Assembly: GCA_900555215.1 (NCBI GenBank)
Contig: USKR01000017.1
Location: forward strand, 1-11,123
DNA length: 11,123 nucleotides
DNA from: an uncultured Ruminococcus sp.
GTDB lineage: Bacteria; Bacillota; Clostridia; Lachnospirales; Lachnospiraceae
Direction of reading: 5' to 3'
The notes under the pieces are model-generated. The model saw only the letters and a list, made by a program, of their open reading frames with translations, was not told where the DNA came from and ran no database searches. Position 1 is the first letter of the stretch. The number at the start of each line of letters is the position of its first letter. The position numbers and the translations under genes are program-made. This document shows positions 5,423 through 11,123 of the stretch, piece by piece.

Positions 5423-6562
5423 TTATTCATCCCCCTTTACACGTTTTGCCACAAGTTCGATATTCTTGCTGTCAGCGCTGCCGACTACGGCGTTTTTGCC
5501 GATCTTGATGCCGTCCGCGACGAGTGCGCGCGTTACCACTGCGCCTTCCGCGACTTCAGCTCCCGGCATGAGGACACTGTTGATGACCTTTGCTCCGGCT
5601 GCTACCTTAGCTCCTGTAAACAGGACGGAATTCTTTACTTCACCGTCAACAACACATCCCTGTGTGATGAATGCGCGGTCAATGACTGCTTCTGAGCCTA
5701 CATACTGGGGAAGTGCTGTAACATCCTCTGTATAGATCTTCCAGGTGCTGTCATTTAAGTCAAGCTCATTGTTCTTGTCAAGGAGATCCATATTTGCCTC
5801 CCAGAGAGAATCAATAGTTCCTACGTCTTTCCAGTAGCCTTTGAATTTGTACGCATACAGATTGCCGCCGTCATTTAAGAGTGCGGGGATGATATCCTTT
5901 CCGAAGTCATGATTGGAATTCGGATCCTTCATATCTGCAAGGAGCATTTTGCGGAGCAGCTTCCAGTTAAAGATATAGATACCCATGGAAGCAAGGTTGC
6001 TCTTCGGGTGTTCCGGCTTTTCTTCGAATTCAACGATACGTCCGGTTTCATTAGTATTCATGATACCGAAACGGCTTGCCTCTTTCATCGGAACTTCGAT
6101 GACGGCGATCGTTGCGTCTGCCTTGCATTCTTTGTGATATGCGAGCATTTTCGCATAGTTCATTTTATAGATATGGTCGCCGGAGAGAATCAGGAGATAC
6201 TCCGGTGAATATGTATCGATAAAATCGATATTCTGTGAGATCGCATCAGCCGTTCCTCTGTATACATCCAGATTGGCATCAGACTTCTCACGCGGCGGCA
6301 GTACATATACTCCGCTGTCCTTTGCGTCCAGACCCCAGCGGCGTCCCGCTGCGACATAGCTGTTCAGGAGAATGGATTCATATTGTGTCAGGACACCTAC
6401 AACATCGATCCCGCTGTTGGCGCAGTTGCTGAGGGGAAAATCGATGATGCGGTATTTTCCACCATATGAAACAGCCGGTTTTGCCACTTTTTTCGTCAGG
6501 TCATGAAGACGGGACCCGCGGCCGCCGGCTAAAATCATGGCTAACATGTTGTTTTGCTTCAT
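5423..6562 (-). CDS. glgC: Glucose-1-phosphate adenylyltransferase, catalytic subunit
   Basis: A 379-residue enzyme that converts glucose-1-phosphate and ATP to ADP-glucose and pyrophosphate, the committed step of bacterial glycogen synthesis. The N-terminal domain carries LAGGRGSRL (11-19), [20 protein letters not shown] (27-46), [11 protein letters not shown] (101-111), the catalytic GDH (128-130, D129), FEEKPEHP (179-186) with the sugar-phosphate lysine K182, and [19 protein letters not shown] (243-261). A beta-helix of hexapeptide-like repeats runs from about 285 to 360. Length is normal. The start follows GAGAGGG with 6 bases between. glgD follows immediately, and its ribosome site lies within the glgC coding sequence, so the two subunits are probably made in linked amounts. 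No glgA, glgB or glgP is present in the window. Confidence 0.97.
   Translation of the reverse strand: MKQNNMLAMILAGGRGSRLHDLTKKVAKPAVSYGGKYRIIDFPLSNCANSGIDVVGVLTQYESILLNSYVAAGRRWGLDAKDSGVYVLPPREKSDANLDVYRGTADAISQNIDFIDTYSPEYLLILSGDHIYKMNYAKMLAYHKECKADATIAVIEVPMKEASRFGIMNTNETGRIVEFEEKPEHPKSNLASMGIYIFNWKLLRKMLLADMKDPNSNHDFGKDIIPALLNDGGNLYAYKFKGYWKDVGTIDSLWEANMDLLDKNNELDLNDSTWKIYTEDVTALPQYVGSEAVIDRAFITQGCVVDGEVKNSVLFTGAKVAAGAKVINSVLMPGAEVAEGAVVTRALVADGIKIGKNAVVGSADSKNIELVAKRVKGDE
5431..5438 (-). promoter_or_regulatory. Ribosome binding site that decides the glgD start
   Basis: AAAGGGGG on the minus strand, inside the last codons of glgC. It has no gap to the ATG at 5430 but a 9-base gap to the ATG at 5421, so the latter is the likely start and the protein begins MSKAFG. 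Confidence 0.75.
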
Positions 6563-6595
6563 AATAAGCCCTCTCTTTCATTCTTTGTGCGTTTT

Positions 6596-6601
6596 ATTAT
6601 A
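6596..6601 (-). promoter_or_regulatory. Possible -10 box of the glgC promoter
   Basis: A perfect TATAAT on the minus strand, about 34 bases before the glgC start and preceded by a run of A. No good -35 hexamer lies 16-18 bases upstream (TAGAAA at 17), so an activator or another sigma factor may be needed, or the match may be chance in AT-rich DNA. Confidence 0.4.
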
Positions 6602-6767
6602 CAATTTTTTTTGTGACATTTCTATACTTATGCTGGAAAAAGTGTAAGATTTTCGTTAAAACGGCATAAAAATTCAAGATGGGATGTAAAAAATGCGCAT
6701 GAAGTAAAAGCAGCAGGAGGGTAATAAGGACAGAGTGATCAAAATCCGGGGAAATCAGATTTGTGTG

Positions 6768-6796
6768 TTGACAATAAAAATCTATTTGCATATACT
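6768..6796 (+). promoter_or_regulatory. Promoter of the marR-ABC exporter operon
   Basis: A consensus -35 TTGACA (6768-6773) and TATACT (6791-6796) with 17 bases between make this the strongest promoter in the window by inspection. The predicted start, near 6803, lies inside the palindrome at 6799-6816, so a bound repressor would block it. Confidence 0.85.
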
Positions 6797-6798
6797 GA

Positions 6799-6816
6799 TT
6801 GTTAGTTACCGAACAA
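6799..6816 (+). promoter_or_regulatory. MarR-type operator palindrome
   Basis: TTGTTAGTTACCGAACAA is an imperfect inverted repeat in which 14 of 18 positions agree with its reverse complement, with outer arms TTGTT and AACAA. The size fits a MarR dimer site. It overlaps the transcription start of the operon encoding a MarR protein, as expected for autorepression. Binding by this protein is inferred. Confidence 0.65.
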
Positions 6817-6851
6817 ATAATTTTGAACCTGTATAAAGGAGTGGATGCGGC

Positions 6852-7436
6852 ATGGATAATCAGGCGGAAGAGCGGGGGAACGGCGTCCCGCAGGATGTGG
6901 GCAGGCTGATCAATACGATCTCTCACCAGCTTAAACGGCAGATGTGTGCTGAGGAGGAAAATGACAGCCTCACTAATATGCAGCGCCACATACTGCACTA
7001 TATCCTGTTTCAGTCGTTGAAAAAAGAAATTTATCAAAAAGACGTGGAACAGGAATTTCAGATCCGCAGATCGACAGCTACGGGCACACTTCAGCTCCTT
7101 GAGAAAAACGGGTTCATAACCCGGGAGGCTGTGGAATGGGATGCAAGGCTGAAAAAGATCACCCCTACGTCAAAAGCAGAGGGAGTCAGAGAGCGTATCC
7201 TGGAGAATATCCGATATATGGAAGAACTCCTCGTATGGGATATCGATCCGGAAAAGCTGAAAATCTGCCTGGAAGTGCTGGAGCGGATGTCTTTGAATCT
7301 GTCACAGAATGAAAAGCCATCGGATGAACAGAGAAATGCCGGCACAGAGACAGATGCCGGAGGAAAGGCTTCAGAGGATTTGTCTGGTAATTATAATAAT
7401 AAGGAAAAAGGAGAGGAGAATAGAGACCATGAATAG
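6852..7436 (+). CDS. MarR family transcriptional regulator
   Basis: A 194-residue winged-helix DNA-binding protein, probably a ligand-responsive repressor of its own operon. The helix-turn-helix lies at about 56-88 (KKEIYQKDVEQEFQIRRSTA, then TGTLQLLEKNGFI). It is followed by the wing WDARLKKITPTSKAE (96-110) with the conserved D.R...I.PT pattern. Flanking helices at 14-50 and 112-150 would form the dimer interface. About 44 residues at the C-terminus are polar and low in complexity, longer than a typical MarR protein of about 150 residues; they extend over the ribosome site of the next gene and may have no function of their own. The start follows AAAGGAG with 10 bases between. The end overlaps the first ABC gene by 8 bases. 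The inducer is unknown; such pairs usually answer to toxic small molecules. Confidence 0.92.
   Translation: MDNQAEERGNGVPQDVGRLINTISHQLKRQMCAEEENDSLTNMQRHILHYILFQSLKKEIYQKDVEQEFQIRRSTATGTLQLLEKNGFITREAVEWDARLKKITPTSKAEGVRERILENIRYMEELLVWDIDPEKLKICLEVLERMSLNLSQNEKPSDEQRNAGTETDAGGKASEDLSGNYNNKEKGEENRDHE
7414..7418 (+). promoter_or_regulatory. Ribosome binding site supporting the start at 7429
   Basis: AGGAG, within the purine-rich run AAAAAGGAGAGGAG, lies 10 bases before the ATG at 7429. The reading frame stays open upstream to an ATG at 7309, but that extension lies inside marR, has no ribosome site and would add 40 residues unlike an ABC exporter N-terminus. Confidence 0.75.
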
Positions 7437-9162
7437 GAAACTACTTCGTTCTGTCAGGGAATATAAACGGGAATCCTTCCTGACTCCGGTGCTGGTCTGT
7501 CTGGAGGTTCTGATGGAAGTCCTTATCCCGCTGCTGATGGCAAAGATCATTGATGTCGGGATCATGGAAGGGGATATGGCTTACATTATAAAGATGGGTC
7601 TTCTGCTCATCGTCATGGCTATGCTGGCGCTTGCCTTTGGGGCAAAGGCGGGACAGCTCGGAGCGATCGCTTCCTCGGGATATGCGAAAAACCTGCGCCA
7701 TGATATCTTTTACCGTATACAGGATTTTTCATTTGGGAACATTGACCATTTTTCAACGTCAAGTCTTGTGACCAGGATGACAACAGATATCACTAACGTA
7801 CAGATGGCGTATATGTTTACGATCCGCCTGCTTGCCAGAGCGCCGATCATGATCGTGCTGTCTCTGATCATGACGATGACGATCAGTATGCCTATCGCGA
7901 TCGTTATGCTGATCGTGGCGCCGGTTCTCGGTATTGCGCTGATCTTTATCGCCAAGAAAGCGCATCCGCATTTCGTCCAGGTGTTTGACGAATATGATGT
8001 ACTGAACAATACAGTGCAAGAGAATGTAAACGCGGCAAGAGTTGTGAAAGCATATGTCCGCGGCGATCATGAAGTGGAGAAATTCGGCAAAGTATCTACC
8101 ATAGTATTTAAGCTGTTTACGAAGGCCGAAAAGATAGTAGCGTGGAACTCGCCGATCATGCAGTTTGCCGTATATACAGTCGTTATCGTTATGGTGCTGA
8201 TCGGAGGAGAGAGCATTATAAGCGGTTCGATGCAGACCGGAGAGCTGACAAGTGTTATTGTGTACGCGCTCCAGATTCTCATGTCCCTGATGATGGTGAC
8301 GTTTGTATTTATAATGATCATGATCGCGGAAGCTTCCACAGACCGTATTACAGAGGTGCTGGAAGAGGTGCCGGAGATGCAGGATAAGGCTGACGCGGTT
8401 AAAGAAGTTGCAAACGGAGACATTGATTTTGAGCATGTAAACTTCAGCTATGCCGGAGAAGGCGGCAACCTTTCTCTCAAGGATGTTGACCTGCATATAA
8501 AGAGCGGTCAGATCGTAGGTATTATCGGCGGAACGGGAAGCGCGAAGTCAACGCTGGTGCAGCTGATCCCGAGGCTGTATGATGTGACGGAAGGAAGCGT
8601 GAAGGTAGGCGGAGTAGATGTAAGGGATTACAATCTGGAAGCGCTGCGTGACCAGGTGTCCATGGTGCTCCAGAAGAATGTTCTCTTTACGGGAAGCATT
8701 TATGAGAATGTCCGCTGGGGAGATGAAAATGCCAGTGATGAAGAGGTTCAGAGAGTCTGCAAGCTGGCGCAGGCGGACAGCTTTATCCAGGAGTTCCCTG
8801 CAGGTTATAATACGATGATCGTGGAAGGCGGAAACAATGTGTCCGGCGGACAGAAACAGAGGCTCTGTATCGCAAGGGCGCTGCTTAAGAAACCGAAGAT
8901 CCTGATCCTTGACGATTCTACAAGCGCTGTGGATACAAGGACGGACGCACTGATCCGTCAGGCATTCCGTGAGGAGATTCCGGATACGACGAAGATCATT
9001 ATCGCGCAGAGGATCTCGTCTGTGGAGGACGCGGACGTGATCATTGTCATGGATAACGGTGAGATCAACGGCATCGGTACATCAGAAGAGCTTCTCAGGA
9101 CGAATGCAATCTACCGGGAAGTATATGAATCACAGGTGAAAGGAGGCGCTGACGATGAGTGA
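7429..9162 (+). CDS. ABC exporter half-transporter with degenerate ATP site (heterodimer subunit 1)
   Basis: A 577-residue inner-membrane protein with six membrane helices (about 18-300) fused to an ATP-binding domain (about 330-570). Motifs: Walker A GGTGSAKST (367-375), Q-loop Q415, signature VSGGQKQR (471-478), Walker B ILILDD (491-496) and switch position Q527 in IIIAQR. The catalytic glutamate after Walker B is aspartate (D496) and the switch histidine is glutamine. This is the known pattern of the degenerate subunit in heterodimeric exporters such as TM287/288, BmrCD and LmrCD. Its intact signature would complete the active site of its partner. It overlaps marR and the next ABC gene by 8 bases each. 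The role is probably drug, lipid or peptide export under MarR control; the cargo is not shown by sequence. Confidence 0.94.
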   Translation: MNRKLLRSVREYKRESFLTPVLVCLEVLMEVLIPLLMAKIIDVGIMEGDMAYIIKMGLLLIVMAMLALAFGAKAGQLGAIASSGYAKNLRHDIFYRIQDFSFGNIDHFSTSSLVTRMTTDITNVQMAYMFTIRLLARAPIMIVLSLIMTMTISMPIAIVMLIVAPVLGIALIFIAKKAHPHFVQVFDEYDVLNNTVQENVNAARVVKAYVRGDHEVEKFGKVSTIVFKLFTKAEKIVAWNSPIMQFAVYTVVIVMVLIGGESIISGSMQTGELTSVIVYALQILMSLMMVTFVFIMIMIAEASTDRITEVLEEVPEMQDKADAVKEVANGDIDFEHVNFSYAGEGGNLSLKDVDLHIKSGQIVGIIGGTGSAKSTLVQLIPRLYDVTEGSVKVGGVDVRDYNLEALRDQVSMVLQKNVLFTGSIYENVRWGDENASDEEVQRVCKLAQADSFIQEFPAGYNTMIVEGGNNVSGGQKQRLCIARALLKKPKILILDDSTSAVDTRTDALIRQAFREEIPDTTKIIIAQRISSVEDADVIIVMDNGEINGIGTSEELLRTNAIYREVYESQVKGGADDE

Positions 9163-11062
9163 TCAGATCAAACAGAGGCGGGGCGGAGGTCCCGCGGTCA
9201 CAAAGGGAACGATCAAGACAGCAAAGCGTCTGCTGGGGTATGTGACCAGTACTTATAAGGTACAGTTTGTTGTAGTGCTGCTTTGTATCCTGATGAGCTC
9301 TATTGCTTCGATTTCAGTATCATTGTCATTGAAATTCCTTCTGGATGACTTTATCATCCCGCTTATCGGGCAGACAGACCCGGATTACACGGAGCTCTAT
9401 TCAGCGCTGGCTGTGCTGGGATCGATCTTCCTTCTGGGAGTGATTTCCACATTTGTGTACAGCCGGATGATGGTCGTGATCGGGCAGGGGGTATTAAAGC
9501 GTGTCCGTGATGAAATGTTTGAGCATATGCAGACGCTTCCGATCCGCTATTTTGACCAAAATACAAACGGCTCGATCATGAGTCTTTATACCAATGATAC
9601 AGATACTCTGCGTCAGATGATCAACCAGTCCATACCGCAGGTGCTGATGTCGGTGTTTACGGTTGTGGTAACTTTCGTCTCAATGCTGGTGCTCAGTCCA
9701 GTGCTGACAGTTCTTGCAGTGATCATGATCTTTGTGATGACCATGGTGTCAAAACTGGTCGCAGGCAACAGCGGAAAATATTTTATCCGCCAGCAGCTTG
9801 ATCTTGCAGACATCACAGGATTTGTGGAAGAGAGGATGAACGGCCAGCGTGTCGTGAAAGTGTTTAACCACGAGAAGATTTCGGAGAGAGAGTTTGACGA
9901 GCTCAATGAACGCTTATTTACCAGCGCGTCCAGAGCGCATACATTTGCAAGCATGATGGGACCGATCATCGGTAATCTCGGGAACCTGCAGTTTGTGCTT
10001 ACGGCAGTGTTCGGCGGGTTCCTTTCCGTAATGGGCATCGGAAATATCACGCTGGGCGTTATGGCGTCTTATCTTCAGTTTACGAAGAGCTTTACACAGC
10101 CGTTCATGCAGATTGCACAGCAGTTTAACTCTATCATTATGGCGCTTGCCGGAGCAGAGCGTATCTTCAATATGATGGATGAGGAACCGGAGGTTGACGA
10201 CGGTTATGTAACCCTTGTCAATGCGAAGAAAGATGAGAACGGCAATATCACAGAATGCAAAGAGCGTACCGGAATGTGGGCGTGGAAGCACCCTCATAAA
10301 GCGGATGGAACGATCACATACACAGAGCTGAAAGGCGATGTGCGGTTCTATGACATGACATTCGGATATACACCGGATCATATGGTGCTCCATGACCTGA
10401 CTCTGTATGCTAAGCCGGGACAGAAGCTTGCTTTTGTCGGCTCGACCGGTGCGGGAAAAACAACGATCACCAACCTGATAAACCGATTCTACGATGTGGC
10501 AGACGGAAAAATCCGCTATGATGATATTAATATCAACAAGATCAAGAAAGCTGACCTGAGACATTCTCTTGGCATCGTGCTTCAGGACACACACCTGTTC
10601 ACAGGCACGATCAAGGAAAATATCCGTTACGGAAAACTGGACGCAACGGATGAAGAGGTATATAAGGCAGCAAAACTCGCCCATGCCGACGGATTTATCA
10701 ACATGCTGCCAAACGGATACGATACCCATTTGAGCGGCGATGGGGAAGAACTCTCCCAGGGACAGAGGCAGCTCCTCGCGATCGCCAGGGCTGCTATTGC
10801 CGATCCGCCGGTGCTGATCCTCGATGAGGCGACATCCTCCATTGATACAAGGACAGAACAGATCGTACAGCAGGGTATGGATAACCTGATGAAAGGCCGT
10901 ACCGTATTCGTAATCGCCCACAGGCTGTCCACCATCCGCAACAGTGATGCGATCATGGTCCTCGAACACGGACGCATCATTGAGCGGGGAACCCATGAAG
11001 ACCTCCTCAAACTCAAAGGAACGTATTACCAGTTATACACCGGGAAGTTAGAGCTTTCGTGA
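9155..11062 (+). CDS. ABC exporter half-transporter with catalytic ATP site (heterodimer subunit 2)
   Basis: A 635-residue partner of the preceding gene, with six membrane helices (about 35-330) and an ATP-binding domain (about 395-630). Motifs: Walker A GSTGAGKTT (429-437), Q477, signature LSQGQRQ (533-539), Walker B VLILDE (553-558) with catalytic E558, and switch H589 in VIAHRLST. Glutamate and histidine are canonical, but the signature is LSQGQ rather than LSGGQ, which would face the degenerate site of subunit 1. An insertion of about 45 residues (348-392), including RTGMWAWKHPHKADGTITY, separates the membrane and ATPase parts. A glycine-rich basic N-terminus (RRGGGP) precedes the first helix. 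The start follows AAAGGAGG with 8 bases between and overlaps the previous gene by 8 bases, so a 1:1 heterodimer is likely. Confidence 0.95.
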   Translation: MSDQIKQRRGGGPAVTKGTIKTAKRLLGYVTSTYKVQFVVVLLCILMSSIASISVSLSLKFLLDDFIIPLIGQTDPDYTELYSALAVLGSIFLLGVISTFVYSRMMVVIGQGVLKRVRDEMFEHMQTLPIRYFDQNTNGSIMSLYTNDTDTLRQMINQSIPQVLMSVFTVVVTFVSMLVLSPVLTVLAVIMIFVMTMVSKLVAGNSGKYFIRQQLDLADITGFVEERMNGQRVVKVFNHEKISEREFDELNERLFTSASRAHTFASMMGPIIGNLGNLQFVLTAVFGGFLSVMGIGNITLGVMASYLQFTKSFTQPFMQIAQQFNSIIMALAGAERIFNMMDEEPEVDDGYVTLVNAKKDENGNITECKERTGMWAWKHPHKADGTITYTELKGDVRFYDMTFGYTPDHMVLHDLTLYAKPGQKLAFVGSTGAGKTTITNLINRFYDVADGKIRYDDININKIKKADLRHSLGIVLQDTHLFTGTIKENIRYGKLDATDEEVYKAAKLAHADGFINMLPNGYDTHLSGDGEELSQGQRQLLAIARAAIADPPVLILDEATSSIDTRTEQIVQQGMDNLMKGRTVFVIAHRLSTIRNSDAIMVLEHGRIIERGTHEDLLKLKGTYYQLYTGKLELS

Positions 11063-11099
11063 TGGCAATGAGCCGTGCGTAAAAATAGAAACAGGACCC

Positions 11100-11123
11100 A
11101 GGAAGAGTGCTTGCATTCTTCCT
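11100..11123 (+). terminator. Probable terminator hairpin of the marR-ABC operon, cut by the window end
   Basis: AGGAAGAGTG and CATTCTTCCT pair as a 10-bp stem with one G-T and a CTTG loop, 37 bases after the stop codon. The stem ends at the last base of the window, so the U-tract cannot be seen. Confidence 0.6.

Larger units (their letters stand above)
6563..6851. other. Divergent intergenic region between glgC and marR
   Basis: This 289-base AT-rich stretch holds a possible glgC -10 (6596-6601), the marR promoter (6768-6796), a MarR-type palindrome (6799-6816) and the marR ribosome site AAAGGAG (6835-6841). I found no further gene, convincing hairpin or repeat between 6602 and 6767. Confidence 0.7.

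Noticed and set aside
5005..5508. Plus-strand frame of 167 codons opposite glgC/glgD
   Set aside because: Both GlgC and GlgD are strongly supported here; the opposite frame has no promoter, ribosome site or known motif.
6654..6663. CGTTAAAACG near-palindrome upstream of glgC, considered as a catabolite-repression or other operator site
   Set aside because: Too short, and it does not match the cre consensus; no second copy seen.
7309..7428. Upstream in-frame extension of the first ABC gene
   Set aside because: It lies inside marR, lacks a ribosome site, and the start at 7429 has one and gives a normal exporter N-terminus.
9914..10996. Long open frame on the minus strand, antisense to the second ABC gene (360 codons)
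   Set aside because: It lies opposite the ATPase domain and has no ribosome site or domain; a codon-usage shadow.
1..11123. Search for mobile elements, CRISPR arrays, tRNA or rRNA genes
   Set aside because: No transposase or integrase frame, spaced repeats or tRNA-like cloverleaf was recognised; the genes look like ordinary chromosomal ones.

Overview
The window looks like a chromosomal segment of a low-to-mid GC Bacillota of class Clostridia, most likely a Lachnospiraceae-type gut anaerobe. This rests on the glgC-glgD pair, a coaBC / ECF S-component / coaX cluster, a queT gene behind a preQ1-type riboswitch, and strong AGGAGG-like ribosome binding sites. The species assignment is an inference; there is no rRNA or marker gene here. 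I see no transposase, integrase, CRISPR array or tRNA.

Layout from left to right. (1) 1-185, minus: the 5' part of queT, a queuosine-precursor transporter, with a preQ1-I riboswitch candidate (195-237) and a promoter at 310-338. (2) 386-1081, minus: a DEDDh 3'-5' exonuclease with its own promoter. (3) 1170-4117, plus: promoter, a compact structured 5' leader (1203-1287), then coaBC, a PanT-like ECF S component and coaX. These cover pantothenate uptake and the first steps of CoA synthesis. (4) 4173-4248: a very long palindrome that can terminate transcription from both converging operons. (5) 4306-6562, minus: glgC then glgD, the two subunits of a Firmicutes-type ADP-glucose pyrophosphorylase for glycogen synthesis. 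(6) 6563-6851: divergent intergenic region holding a near-consensus promoter and a MarR-type palindromic operator. (7) 6852-11062, plus: a MarR regulator and two overlapping ABC exporter half-transporters with asymmetric ATP sites. A hairpin at the very end of the window probably begins their terminator.

How they work together. In the CoA operon, PanT would import pantothenate using shared EcfAAT energising subunits encoded elsewhere. CoaX phosphorylates it, and CoaBC adds and decarboxylates cysteine to give 4'-phosphopantetheine. Type III kinases are known to escape CoA feedback inhibition, so control in the leader RNA would make sense. In the glycogen operon, GlgC keeps its catalytic motifs and GlgD has lost them. 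In the exporter operon, MarR probably represses its own promoter and the two ABC genes.

The most promising undescribed item is the coaBC leader. It has an 8-bp closing stem, two hairpins (one with a bulged A) and a loop-to-strand GGUG/CACC pseudoknot, and the predicted transcription start falls at the base of the closing stem. I cannot match it to a riboswitch class I know. A second item is the queT leader: two upstream AAGGUCU copies can each pair with the loop of the preQ1 aptamer.
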